A stretch of 8,022 nt of DNA from DATBMY01 sp036554605 (GCA_036554605.1 DATBMY010000148.1:1-8022), one strand, 5' to 3'; numbered from the stretch's first letter, positions 1-7,307 are shown. Translations and numbers: made by a program. Notes: generated by a model not told the origin, from the letters alone.

Positions 1-1
1 C

Positions 2-295
2 CAATATCGTGATCTGAAAACAAATCAGTCTAATGCATACGATTTCAGCGAGCCCGAACTCAACGGCCTCGGCTATCGATTGCTTGCGATGAAAAAAGTG
101 AAGGAAGCAATCGAGGTGTTCAAATTGAACGTGGAGGCATACCCGCAATCCTCTAATGTTTATGACAGCCTGGCCGAGGCATACATGACGAACGGGGACA
201 AAGAGCTGGCGATTAAGAATTACAAGAGATCATTGGAGCTGAACCCGCAAAATACTAATGCCGCGGAGACGTTGAAGAAGCTCAACGCGAACTGA
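2..295 (+). CDS. C-terminal TPR region of a truncated (window-edge) protein, probably a serine hydrolase with TPR tail
   Basis: The frame is open from base 2 to the TGA at 293-295, so the 97 visible residues are the end of a longer protein whose start lies left of the window; an internal ATG at base 80 is not the start. They contain about two tetratricopeptide repeats. The clearest begins at visible residue 57 (VYDSLAEAY, then ELAIKNYKRSLELNP), with the usual small and aromatic helix positions. A weaker one precedes it (LGYRLLAMKKVKEAIEVF). TPRs are protein-binding helical hairpins. This type of tail, ending in LKKLNAN, is in my recollection common at the C-terminus of beta-lactamase-family serine hydrolases and some alpha/beta hydrolases in Acidobacteria and Bacteroidetes. 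The catalytic domain is not visible, so that assignment is inference. The TPR call itself is firm. No terminator is obvious after the stop. Confidence 0.85.
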   Translation, partial: QYRDLKTNQSNAYDFSEPELNGLGYRLLAMKKVKEAIEVFKLNVEAYPQSSNVYDSLAEAYMTNGDKELAIKNYKRSLELNPQNTNAAETLKKLNAN

Positions 296-351
296 GGGAT
301 CAGCTTTAGGTTTATTTCTTGCCCAAAAGCCCGCTCGCGGCATCCTATGTT

Positions 352-363
352 TAAGCGCGCTTA
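352..363. repeat. Perfect 12-bp palindrome in the intergenic leader
   Basis: TAAGCGCGCTTA is its own reverse complement with no central spacer. It lies in the 243-base gap between the TPR gene and the phosphoesterase gene, about 175 bases before the latter's start. It could be a dimeric regulator site or chance. It is not a terminator, because there is no loop and no T-tract. The rest of the gap holds no convincing gene; a TTGAAC at 412-417 might be a -35 element but has no good -10 partner. Confidence 0.25.
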
Positions 364-524
364 GAGCTTCGCCAATCTCCAGCCTCTGCCTTGGGGATTG
401 CGCCTCCCTCATTGAACTCTAACTGTCGATGTGATAAACCATACACGTTCATTATGTGTAGTATTTGCCTCTTTGCAGCGAGCTGATGAGTACGATCGTT
501 AGCATAGAGGATCGATTCTTTCTG

Positions 525-530
525 AAAGGA
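525..530 (+). promoter_or_regulatory. Ribosome binding site fixing the phosphoesterase start
   Basis: AAAGGA lies 8 bases before the ATG at 539. The same frame is closed by TAG at 500-502 with no ATG, GTG or TTG in between, so the start at 539 is the only reasonable one. This matters because it rules out a hidden N-terminal export signal on the protein. Confidence 0.75.
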
Positions 531-538
531 ATCCAGCA

Positions 539-2056
539 ATGACCAATTACATGGACAGGATAAAGTACTTTGTCGTTCTGGTTCTCGAAAACAGGGCATT
601 CGATAACGTGGTAGGCTGGCTATACGCCGATCAGAATAACCGGCCCAAGTATAATATTCCGCCTTTCCCGGAAGGCCGCCCGCCCGTTTATTATGGCCTG
701 TTTGAGAACCAGTTCTATAATCAATTCCCCGGCGACTCTACTAAATACTACGTACAGAAAGGCGCCGATAATTGCAGCATACCCGACGTTGATCCGAACG
801 AGAGCTACTGCTATGTGAACCGGCAGCTGTTCGAGCTATTAAACTGCGCGAACCCGGCGGATGAGGCAAATCCCACAATGGGTGGATTTCTTGCCGACTA
901 CTCGACGGTCAGATCGACCAAGCAGCAGGCGCTCCAGATCATGCAGGCATATACGCCTGATCAACTCCCGGTTCTAAACACTCTTGCCAAGGCCTACGCT
1001 ATATCCGACAGGTGGTTCTCATCTGTCCCCTCCCAGACCGACTGCAACCGCGGGTTCATAGGGGCCGGCACTTCCGAAGGCTATACCGATAACGACTATT
1101 TAGAAGAGTGGTACGACTCTACCACTATATGGAACTTCTTATACGCGAAAGGCATCAGCTGGAAGATCTATCATCAGGATGAGTGGCTGGGCTTCGAGTG
1201 TTATACGAAGCACCTTTTCAAGCAACTCTGGGATTACATAGATGATAGTAAATGGTTTCCAACCATGGATCAGTTCTACGCGGACGCGGCCAATGGCAGC
1301 TTGCCCACGTTCAGCTTCCTTGAGCCCGCGTGGTATGAGGGCTCGCTCGGCAACGGTAATGACTACCATCCTCCCGGCAATCTGCTGCCGGGGGAAGAGT
1401 TCCTCTCGCAGGTATTCACCAGTTTGACCAGTAATAAGCAAGCGTGGAACGACACGTTGCTGGTAGTGACATTCGATGAACATGGCGGTTGCTATGATCA
1501 CATCAGCCCGCCCTGGCAGGCGATGCCTCCCTGGGGCCCGACGCCTCCTCCGGATCAGTACCTGCAACATGGCTTCAAGTTCGACCGGTATGGAGTGCGC
1601 GTGCCTGCGCTGTTAATCTCGCCGCGCATTCAGGCGCAGACTGTCTTTCGCAGCGAAAAGGATTGGCCGCAAAGCCCGTATGTCCCTTACGATCACACGT
1701 CGATCATGGCGACTCTTTTGAAGTGGCTGGGATACGATCCGGCGGGGGCAGGATTGGGCCAGCGGGTCGCCAATGCGCCTACGTTCGAAAACGTGATAAC
1801 GCTAGAGACGCCCCGAACGGACCTTCCCGTATTCCCCAGCACTACGTGCAGTCAGGTCACGGACCTGAGGGATATGCCCCTTAACGGCCTGCAGATATAT
1901 CTTCTCCCGCTGCTGGTCTACAACTTAAGCAAAGGACAGCTACAGGTCGGCAGCGATGGAAATAAGATGATAGTTAAGACTATTCGCGCGAGGTGCCGGA
2001 CCAAGCGCGATCTGGACGCATATGTCGCGGAGTTCGCGGCCCTGCACAATAGCTGA
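539..2056 (+). CDS. Phosphoesterase of the phospholipase C / AcpA acid phosphatase family
   Basis: 505 residues belonging to the phosphoesterase family (PF04185, alkaline-phosphatase-like fold), which hydrolyses phosphodiesters or phosphomonoesters such as phosphatidylcholine. Family landmarks are in order: ENRAFDN at residues 17-23 (E17 and N18 are expected metal ligands), TDCNR at 167-171 (T167 matches the Ser/Thr nucleophile position before the conserved NR), NDYHPPG at 274-280, DEHGGCYDH at 313-321 (D313, E314 and neighbouring His as metal and active-site residues), and YDHTS at 384-388. Length is typical for the core enzyme. The start follows a good ribosome site and an in-frame stop, yet there is no signal peptide: residues 10-16 (FVVLVL) are the first strand of the fold. 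Most bacterial relatives are exported, so this one is either cytoplasmic or leaves another way. Eight cysteines are present. The gene converges on the reductase gene with 11 bases between stops. Substrate is not predictable from sequence. Confidence 0.88.
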   Translation: MTNYMDRIKYFVVLVLENRAFDNVVGWLYADQNNRPKYNIPPFPEGRPPVYYGLFENQFYNQFPGDSTKYYVQKGADNCSIPDVDPNESYCYVNRQLFELLNCANPADEANPTMGGFLADYSTVRSTKQQALQIMQAYTPDQLPVLNTLAKAYAISDRWFSSVPSQTDCNRGFIGAGTSEGYTDNDYLEEWYDSTTIWNFLYAKGISWKIYHQDEWLGFECYTKHLFKQLWDYIDDSKWFPTMDQFYADAANGSLPTFSFLEPAWYEGSLGNGNDYHPPGNLLPGEEFLSQVFTSLTSNKQAWNDTLLVVTFDEHGGCYDHISPPWQAMPPWGPTPPPDQYLQHGFKFDRYGVRVPALLISPRIQAQTVFRSEKDWPQSPYVPYDHTSIMATLLKWLGYDPAGAGLGQRVANAPTFENVITLETPRTDLPVFPSTTCSQVTDLRDMPLNGLQIYLLPLLVYNLSKGQLQVGSDGNKMIVKTIRARCRTKRDLDAYVAEFAALHNS

Positions 2057-2067
2057 GGCGAAATTTC

Positions 2068-2907
2068 CTAAGATTCGTGCGTAGGATCCCAGCACGTCCT
2101 GAAGCCCTCATCCAGGCTATCGAGCCTGGCCATATCTTGCGAGCTGATCGCGAAGTCGAACACCTGAGCATTCTCCTCGATCCGTTCGCGATGAACAGAT
2201 TTTGGTATAACGACCAGACGGTGCTCTATAGCCCACCGGATCAGTATCTGCGCGGGGGTCCTGCCGTACTTGCGCGAGATCTCTTTCACGACCCGGTGCT
2301 TGAGCTTCTTGCCTTGTGTAAGCGGGCTGTAGGCTTCTATCTGGATATTTCTCTCCCGGCAGTAATCGAGAAGCTGCTTCTGGTATAGGAATGGGCTGAA
2401 CTCGACCTGGTTGACCGCCGGCGCCACGGCCGATGTTGAAAGATGCTCATCCAGGTGCCTGATCGTGTAGTTACTCACGCCGATGGCACGGCACAATCCT
2501 CGATCAAGCAGCTCTTCCATAGCTCGCCAGCTCTCCATGCGCAGGCCCGGCACGGGCCAGTGTATTAGGTACAGGTCTATGTAATCCAGCCCCAGCTCAA
2601 TGCGGCTCTTATCGAATGCGCGGAGGGTAGCTTCATAGCCGTGGTCAGAGTTCCATAGCTTTGTCGTGATGAACAGATCGTGGCGAGCTATCCGGCTTGA
2701 GGATATGGCGACTCCTACATCTTTTTCGTTGCCGTAAGCGCTGGCGGTATCAATATGCCTGTAGCCCGCGTCGAGCGCGAAGCGCACGGCCTGCTGAGTC
2801 TCCGCGCCCGGGCCGGATTGATAAACGCCAAGCCCGAGGGTTGGGATCTCTACTCCGTTGTTGAGCTCGATTGAAGAAGTTGCCGGGGATTGCGTTGGGG
2901 AATGCAT
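2068..2907 (-). CDS. Aldo/keto reductase (NADPH-dependent, AKR superfamily)
   Basis: 279 residues, the usual length for the short bacterial AKRs (2,5-diketo-gluconate reductase / YvgN-like). These cytosolic (beta/alpha)8-barrel enzymes reduce aldehydes and ketones with NADPH. The full catalytic tetrad is visible: D53 (HIDTASAYGNE), Y58, K83 (TTKLW) and H116 (LIHWP). The family signatures GLDYIDLYLIHWP and AIGVSN (141-146) are present. IPKSVHRERIEEN at 234-246 is the C-terminal cofactor motif; K236, S237 and R242 suggest binding of the NADPH 2'-phosphate. The ATG at 2907 is preceded by GAGG at 2917-2920 (9-base spacing), and an in-frame stop sits just upstream. The gene is convergent with the phosphoesterase and divergent from the acylase. 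The sequence looks intact. The physiological substrate is unknown; detoxification of reactive carbonyls or sugar-derived ketones is typical for the family. Confidence 0.93.
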   Translation of the reverse strand: MHSPTQSPATSSIELNNGVEIPTLGLGVYQSGPGAETQQAVRFALDAGYRHIDTASAYGNEKDVGVAISSSRIARHDLFITTKLWNSDHGYEATLRAFDKSRIELGLDYIDLYLIHWPVPGLRMESWRAMEELLDRGLCRAIGVSNYTIRHLDEHLSTSAVAPAVNQVEFSPFLYQKQLLDYCRERNIQIEAYSPLTQGKKLKHRVVKEISRKYGRTPAQILIRWAIEHRLVVIPKSVHRERIEENAQVFDFAISSQDMARLDSLDEGFRTCWDPTHES

Positions 2908-2962
2908 CGGTTAAAGCCTCGCGTGATGGTATATCAAATCTAAATATCAGCTAATCATTAAT

Positions 2963-2995
2963 CCTGTCTGGCATTGAACGACTATGGCAGACAGG
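2963..2995. repeat. Inverted repeat (12-bp arms, one mismatch) between divergent genes
   Basis: The left arm, CCTGTCTGGCAT (2963-2974), pairs with ATGGCAGACAGG (2984-2995) in 11 of 12 positions around a 9-base centre. It lies 56 bases upstream of the reductase ATG and 150 bases upstream of the acylase ATG, in their shared spacer. Neither side has a T-tract, so a terminator is unlikely. The position suits an operator for a dimeric regulator or a structured leader. The structure is seen directly; the role is inference. Confidence 0.5.
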
Positions 2996-3072
2996 AAGAA
3001 TATTTTCAACGCGCGCTGCGACGGCAGCCTATCTAAACCGCCAGTATGCTTCCAAAGCAACATCAGGCTAAA

Positions 3073-3101
3073 TTGAAATCTACTACACCCTGTGATATAC
3101 A
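3073..3101 (+). promoter_or_regulatory. Candidate sigma70-type promoter for the acylase gene
   Basis: TTGAAA (3073-3078, 5 of 6 matches to TTGACA) and TATACA (3096-3101, 4 of 6 matches to TATAAT) are separated by exactly 17 bases. Transcription would start near 3108 and leave a leader of about 38 bases before the ATG at 3146. This is the best -35/-10 pair in the reductase-acylase spacer. It rests on consensus matching only. Confidence 0.4.
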
Positions 3102-3145
3102 CCGCGCGGCCTCGTTGATGAGAGTCATTTAGAGGAGATTGCCAG

Positions 3146-5593
3146 ATGCCGAACAAAGCGTTGAATCCTTGTCGAGCCTGTTTGATAACCGTTGTCACGT
3201 TCAGCCTGCTTACGACGCACGTATTGGCCCGCCCGCAACTACCGGTTGCTCCTACCGAAACGATTAGTGTTGCGGGTCTCAACCGGCCTGCTGAGATCCG
3301 CATTGACCGCTGGGGCGTGCCACATATCTACGCTCAGAGCGAGGAAGATCTCTTTTTCGCACAGGGATTCAATGCTGCCCGCGACCGGATGTTTCAGATC
3401 GACCTGTGGCGGCGGCGCGGGTTAGGCCAGCTCGCCGAGGTATTCGGGCCGGCTTTCGTCGAACAAGACAGGGCGGCGCGGCTGTTTCTCTACAGAGGCG
3501 ATATGGATCGCGAATGGCGTATATACAGTTCGCGGGATACCCGGGAAGCAGAACGGATTGCGCAGCGCTTCACCGCGGGCATCAACGCCTACGTCGACTG
3601 GCTTGGGGCGCACCCGGAGCGTCTGCCCTGGGAGTTCAAACAGCTTGGGTATCAGCCAGCGAAGTGGGCGGCGGAGGATGTGGTGCGCATACGCTCTCAT
3701 GGTCTCACGCGGAATTTGCTGAGCGAAGTAGCGCGCGCCAATACGCTCTGCAGAACCAGGGATGTCGACGTGGATCAGGTCCGCCTCGGGCTCTCCAACA
3801 ACTGGAAAGCGCAGGTCCCGGAAGGACTCGACGCTTGCCTGCCCCAGGACGTGCTGCGAGTCTTTCGGCTTGCGACACAGGGCGTGCGCATCAGCCCGGA
3901 GCCGGTGAATTCATCCCTCGCGGGTCTTGTAGGGATAGCCGCGTCACCGGAAGAAGATGTTGCCCTGGAGGGCAGCAACAACTGGGTAGTGGGTCCACAC
4001 AAATCCGCTACGCGACGCGCGATCATGGCTAACGACCCGCACCGGGCATATTCCGTGCCGAGCCTGCGTTACATAGCCCACCTCTCAGCTCCGGGACTCA
4101 ACGTGATCGGCGCGGGAGAGCCCGCGCTACCGGGCATTTCCATCGGTCACAACGGCACAATCGCCTTCGGGCTGACTATCTTCTACATCGACCAGGAAGA
4201 CCTATACGTTTACGAAACGAACCCCGATAACCCATCGCAATACAGGTACGGGGGCGGCTGGGAGCCCTTCCGGGTTGTGAGGGAAGAGATTCGCGTCAAG
4301 GGCGGCGCTTCGCGGACGGGCGAATTACACTTTACGCGCCATGGTCCGGTGATCTATATCGATTCAAAAAAGCATCGTGCCTATGCTGTGCGCTCCGGAT
4401 GGCTTGAACCCGGCATGAGCCCCTACCTGAGTTCCCTGCACTTCATGCGCGCGCGCGATTTCAATGCCTTTCAGCGCGCCCTGATCAACTGGGGCGCGCC
4501 GACGCTAAACCATATTTACGCCGACGTGAAAGGCAATATCGGTTGGGCGCCGGCCGGGCTCGCTCCCAGGCGTCCCAATTGGGATGGTCTGTTGCCAGTG
4601 CCCGGCGATGGGCGGTATGAGTGGGATGGCTTCTGGCGCGGAGATGAACTCCCACGGAGATTCAACCCGCCGGAAGGTTATATCGCCACCGCGAACGCGT
4701 ACAACATTCCAGAAAGCTATCCCGCAAGAGAGCGAAAACTCGGTTTCGAATGGGTCAATCCGGCCAGGCACCAGCGCGTGCATGAAGTGCTCGGAGGGCT
4801 CAAAAGAATCTCGATCGAGGATTGCGAGAGGCTTCAAAACGATGTTGTTTCGATCCCGGCGCGCCGCATCGCAAAACTTCTTGTGTCATTGAAGACAGAT
4901 GACGAAAAAGCCGGCCGCGCGCTCGAACTGCTTCGCGGCTGGGACGGCCGTCAAGATGGCGAGTCTTCGCGGGCTGCGCTATTTGAGATTTGGCAGACCC
5001 GGCATCTGCGCGAGGCGTTCCGCGAATCGGTACTTTCGCCATCGGCGGCGGCGGCGCTGGGCGCGACCGACATGGAAGTAATGCTGTCAGGGCTTGAGCA
5101 CCCCACAAAGTGGTTTGGCGAGCGCGCCGTCGAAAAGCGAGACCGGCTGCTGCTGGCAACGCTCGCGGCGGCGTACGCGGAGATGGAAAAGCTGCAAGGG
5201 ACTGATCCTCGAACCTGGCAATGGGGAAAGCTGCACTATAACCTCAACGAGCATGCGTTTGCGCCAATCCTCGACGATGCCACGCGCGGCAAAGTCAACG
5301 TGGGCCCGATACCAAAGCACGGCAGCGAGTACACGCCGAACCAGTCGTCTTATCGCGCCAATGATTTTAGACAAACGGGCGGCCCATCGTTCCGCGTAAT
5401 TGTTGATGTAGGTAATTGGGATAATTCACGCGCGGTGAATCATCCTGGCCAGTCGGGCGACCCCGATAGTTCCCATTACCGCGATCTGGCGCCGTTATGG
5501 CGTGAGGGCAGGTACTTCCCTTTGCTTTACTCACGCAAGGCTGTCACGGAAGCTACGGAAAAGATCATTCGACTAGTGCCTTATTATAAGTAG
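3146..5593 (+). CDS. Penicillin acylase family protein (Ntn hydrolase, exported precursor)
   Basis: 815 residues, normal for this family (PF01804). The precursor should be exported and self-cleave into alpha and beta chains, the beta-chain N-terminal serine then attacking amide bonds (beta-lactam side chains, N-acyl-homoserine lactones or other N-acyl compounds). Residues 1-28 look like a Sec signal: R10, a hydrophobic stretch (LITVVTFSLL), then VLA before R29. The alpha chain opens with the typical RWGVPHIYAQSEEDLFFAQG (55-74). The predicted cleavage is G276|S277 in EGSNNW. Counting from S277 as B1, the expected residues fall in register with E. coli penicillin G acylase: H299 (B23), I345 (B69, oxyanion position), D349 and D352 (calcium ligands B73, B76), and N517 (B241, in ATANAYN). 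Near the C-terminus are GQSGDPDSSHY (768-778) and the closing LPLLYS-like segment. AGAGGAG at 3131-3137 lies 8 bases before the ATG, and an in-frame TGA at 3119 excludes a longer start. The gene appears intact and monocistronic. Confidence 0.93.
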   Translation: MPNKALNPCRACLITVVTFSLLTTHVLARPQLPVAPTETISVAGLNRPAEIRIDRWGVPHIYAQSEEDLFFAQGFNAARDRMFQIDLWRRRGLGQLAEVFGPAFVEQDRAARLFLYRGDMDREWRIYSSRDTREAERIAQRFTAGINAYVDWLGAHPERLPWEFKQLGYQPAKWAAEDVVRIRSHGLTRNLLSEVARANTLCRTRDVDVDQVRLGLSNNWKAQVPEGLDACLPQDVLRVFRLATQGVRISPEPVNSSLAGLVGIAASPEEDVALEGSNNWVVGPHKSATRRAIMANDPHRAYSVPSLRYIAHLSAPGLNVIGAGEPALPGISIGHNGTIAFGLTIFYIDQEDLYVYETNPDNPSQYRYGGGWEPFRVVREEIRVKGGASRTGELHFTRHGPVIYIDSKKHRAYAVRSGWLEPGMSPYLSSLHFMRARDFNAFQRALINWGAPTLNHIYADVKGNIGWAPAGLAPRRPNWDGLLPVPGDGRYEWDGFWRGDELPRRFNPPEGYIATANAYNIPESYPARERKLGFEWVNPARHQRVHEVLGGLKRISIEDCERLQNDVVSIPARRIAKLLVSLKTDDEKAGRALELLRGWDGRQDGESSRAALFEIWQTRHLREAFRESVLSPSAAAALGATDMEVMLSGLEHPTKWFGERAVEKRDRLLLATLAAAYAEMEKLQGTDPRTWQWGKLHYNLNEHAFAPILDDATRGKVNVGPIPKHGSEYTPNQSSYRANDFRQTGGPSFRVIVDVGNWDNSRAVNHPGQSGDPDSSHYRDLAPLWREGRYFPLLYSRKAVTEATEKIIRLVPYYK

Positions 5594-5700
5594 GGGCGCC
5601 GGGCTTGCAGAGAAGGCCAAATGGTAATATCCTCATGCAGCCTTGAAGATCGTATAGATTCTACCCGCAGCTAAATCATCCCAACTCGACGGTTCATACC

Positions 5701-6714
5701 ATGAAGCAGTTGATCGTTCTCCATATAGGCGCTTTCCTTTTATCTAGCTTGTCCTTCAATCCGCCGGCACAACAAGCGACCCCCGGCGAGCAGCCGCTCA
5801 GATTGCGGGCCGACCTGGTGGTCATCGACTTGCTCCCCGTCCAAAAAAAGACCGGGCGGGTCCTGCCCGATCTCGCCAAGGATGACGTGGTGTTGTACGA
5901 AGACGGAGTAAGGCAGACCATCACTCACTTCAGCAGGGGCAACGCACCCGTTTCGATCGTTCTTCTGATCGATAGGGCCGGATGTGTAAACGCTTTCAAT
6001 GAGCAGATCCGCGCCGCGACCATAGAGGCGCTCCAGCGCCTCAAACCGGAAGATGAAGTAGCCATCATGACCTTCTCCAACAAGGTCAGCCTGCTACAGC
6101 CGTTCACGCGCGACAGGCGGCTGCTCGCCGACCAGGTCCTGGCCGTAGAGCCGCAACATCAGAGCGAGCAGCATTACTTTAACGCGGGCATTTACGAAGC
6201 CGCTGAATATATGAGGCAGGCGGCGAATCCGTCGGGCCGGCGCGCCATCATCGTCTTGACGAGCCTTGAAGCGAGCATAGATTTCTCCAAGCGGTCGGAG
6301 AAGGAAGCGCTGACAGCAGTGCTGGAATCGGGCGCTGTCGTATCGGGAGTACTGGTCAAGACCATTGGCGGGCGCTTCGAACAAGCGATCCGCGGCAAGC
6401 CGACGAGTTTGCTGCGCCGCCTCGGCTTGCGGGCGGGAAGCCTGAAGAGGTTTGTTGAAGAGACGGGGGGCGAGTTAGTGCATGAATCCCCCGAGAAGAT
6501 GAGCCGGGCGCTGACGCGCATTGTTGATAATGTATCGGCGAGCTACACGGTTGCCTACATGCCGACGAACACGGCTCGAGACGGCAAGCGCCGGAGGATC
6601 CGTATCCAACTTTCAGCAGGGGCGAAGAAAAGGGAGGGAGAGGTAAAAGTGCTGGCGCGGCGCAGCTACATCATGCCGAAAGAAGCTCAGGCCACGGGGA
6701 ACTCAACCAAGTAA
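5701..6714 (+). CDS. VWFA-related acidobacterial-type protein (TIGR03436-like), degenerate metal site
   Basis: 337 residues with a probable Sec signal at 1 to about 26 (MKQL, a hydrophobic stretch, then PPAQQA). An N-terminal strand region (LRLRADLVVIDLLPVQ, 34-49) with DDVVLYEDGVRQTITHF (61-77) is the typical lead-in of these secreted acidobacterial proteins. A von Willebrand A domain spans about 83-285, and the end (SYTVAYMPTN, then DGKRRRIRIQL) is also typical. VWA domains bind proteins or ligands, usually through a metal held by DxSxS plus a Thr and an Asp. Here the first motif reads D91-R-A-G-C95, the Thr position (by alignment of the GTALYDA-like stretch with NAGIYEA) is A162, and the third-loop TDG is T187-S188-L189. 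Metal binding is therefore doubtful, while hydrophobic core strands such as PVSIVLLI and RRAIIVLT are preserved. No strong ribosome site precedes the ATG, but no other in-frame start exists between it and the TGA at 5644. It follows the acylase by 107 bases. Biological role is unknown. Confidence 0.88.
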   Translation: MKQLIVLHIGAFLLSSLSFNPPAQQATPGEQPLRLRADLVVIDLLPVQKKTGRVLPDLAKDDVVLYEDGVRQTITHFSRGNAPVSIVLLIDRAGCVNAFNEQIRAATIEALQRLKPEDEVAIMTFSNKVSLLQPFTRDRRLLADQVLAVEPQHQSEQHYFNAGIYEAAEYMRQAANPSGRRAIIVLTSLEASIDFSKRSEKEALTAVLESGAVVSGVLVKTIGGRFEQAIRGKPTSLLRRLGLRAGSLKRFVEETGGELVHESPEKMSRALTRIVDNVSASYTVAYMPTNTARDGKRRRIRIQLSAGAKKREGEVKVLARRSYIMPKEAQATGNSTK

Positions 6715-7147
6715 AAGCGGCACCCCTTCACCGCCGAGGCGAGTAGCAGACGTTGCGATTGGTCGGGAACGCTAGCCGGTGCAACGCAACCAAGGTGCGT
6801 ATGCAGTGCCCGGGCTACGGCAGGATCGGCACGTAAAGGAATCATAATCGACGTTCTCACGAAGCTCAGTATTCTATCAAGCGCCTTTCAGGATCTGAAT
6901 AACCCATGAGATTACGTTTGTCAGAATGGAAGCCACATAAAATATCAACCCCGGTGGCCTGATACTTATCATCTAAGAAACCTTCACGTGCCTCCGTCGC
7001 GCTAAAGCGGGCCCGCAGACAAGCATACCTTATTAGTGGAAGTGGTTTTGGATAAGGAAAGATAGACTTATCTTCTAAAGAGAGATCATTTGCTCAGCCC
7101 TATCATGGCCCTTCTTATTCTTACAGATCAATGCGTAGCGGAGTATG
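6715..7147. other. Gene-free stretch between the VWFA-type gene and the tRNA terminator region
   Basis: No ORF with protein-like composition or a ribosome site was found on either strand. The bases are visibly more AT-rich towards the right. Minor structures are a perfect 10-bp palindrome GCGGGCCCGC (7007-7016), a 6-bp inverted repeat CGTTGC/GCAACG (6751-6756 and 6781-6786), and AAGATA/TATCTT with a 4-base loop (7059-7074). None is followed by a T-tract, so no terminator for the upstream gene is apparent. No partial tRNA copy that would mark an att site was seen here. Confidence 0.6.
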
Positions 7148-7179
7148 TAGCTGAAAAGCTAGAGCCGCCGGTTGGCAGC
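7148..7179 (-). terminator. Tandem hairpins downstream of tRNA-Thr, probable terminator
   Basis: Read on the minus strand, GCTGCC-AACC-GGCGGC (7179-7164) forms a 6-bp stem with one G-T pair, starting 18 bases after the tRNA's CCA. TAGCT-TTTC-AGCTA (7161-7148) follows after two bases as a second 5-bp stem. The first stem is followed by TCTAGCTTTT, a weak T-rich tract that overlaps the second stem. The place is right for ending the tRNA transcript, but the T-tract is interrupted, so this is a moderate call. On the plus strand the second hairpin would carry a GAAA tetraloop. Confidence 0.4.
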
Positions 7180-7197
7180 ATTAAAACGTAAATCATA

Positions 7198-7273
7198 TGG
7201 AGCCAGCGAAGGGACTCGAACCCTTGACCTCCGGTTTACGAAACCGATGCTCTACCAACTGAGCTACGCTGGC
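7198..7273 (-). tRNA. tRNA-Thr (anticodon CGU)
   Basis: A complete cloverleaf is visible on the minus strand. The acceptor stem is GCCAGCG/CGCTGGC with discriminator T and an encoded CCA (7198-7200). The D arm is GCTC...GAGC, the anticodon stem TCGGT/ACCGG closes the loop TTCGTAA, the variable loop is AGGTC, and the T arm is AAGGG-TTCGAGT-CCCTT. The anticodon CGT (plus-strand 7238-7240) reads ACG, threonine. All stems pair (one T-G pair at the top of the anticodon stem) and the length is 76 with CCA, so the gene looks functional. A TATAGA at 7288-7293 on the minus strand could be its -10 box, without a clear -35. The recombinase gene ends 34 bases upstream on the same strand, so read-through transcription from it is possible. 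Confidence 0.95.
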
Positions 7274-7307
7274 AATCCCTTGTTCTATCTATAATTAAAA
7301 GAGCCAC

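Noticed and set aside
1139..1570. 143-residue minus-strand ORF inside the phosphoesterase gene
   Set aside because: Composition is Arg-rich and low-complexity as expected for an antisense shadow, while the plus strand carries conserved catalytic motifs throughout.
2947..3303. 118-residue minus-strand ORF across the reductase-acylase spacer
   Set aside because: It overlaps the acylase signal-peptide region and the promoter and dyad, has no ribosome site or known domain, and looks like a shadow frame.
3406..4032. 208-residue plus-strand ORF in another frame inside the acylase gene
   Set aside because: Ala/Arg/Gly-rich shadow of a GC-rich gene; the acylase frame holds the catalytic serine and family motifs in the same stretch.
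5594..5700. Promoter for the VWFA-type gene in the 107-base gap
   Set aside because: TTGCAG and TAATAT are only 14 bases apart, and TTGAAG at 5643 has no -10 at proper spacing, so no pair is convincing.
6717..6736. Possible terminator after the VWFA-type gene (GCGG ... CCGC)
   Set aside because: Only four base pairs with a 10-base loop and no T-tract.
6715..6909. Open frame of 64 codons in phase with the VWFA-type gene after its TAA, as if by stop read-through or a broken C-terminus
   Set aside because: The protein already ends at the usual place for the family, the extension has no recognisable domain, and an opening of this length is plausible by chance.
7105..7191. A 28-codon plus-strand ORF (MALLILTDQCVAEYVAEKLE...) that looks faintly like the start of a PIN-like protein
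   Set aside because: No ribosome site precedes it, the length is within chance, and its second half coincides with the hairpins that follow the tRNA on the other strand.
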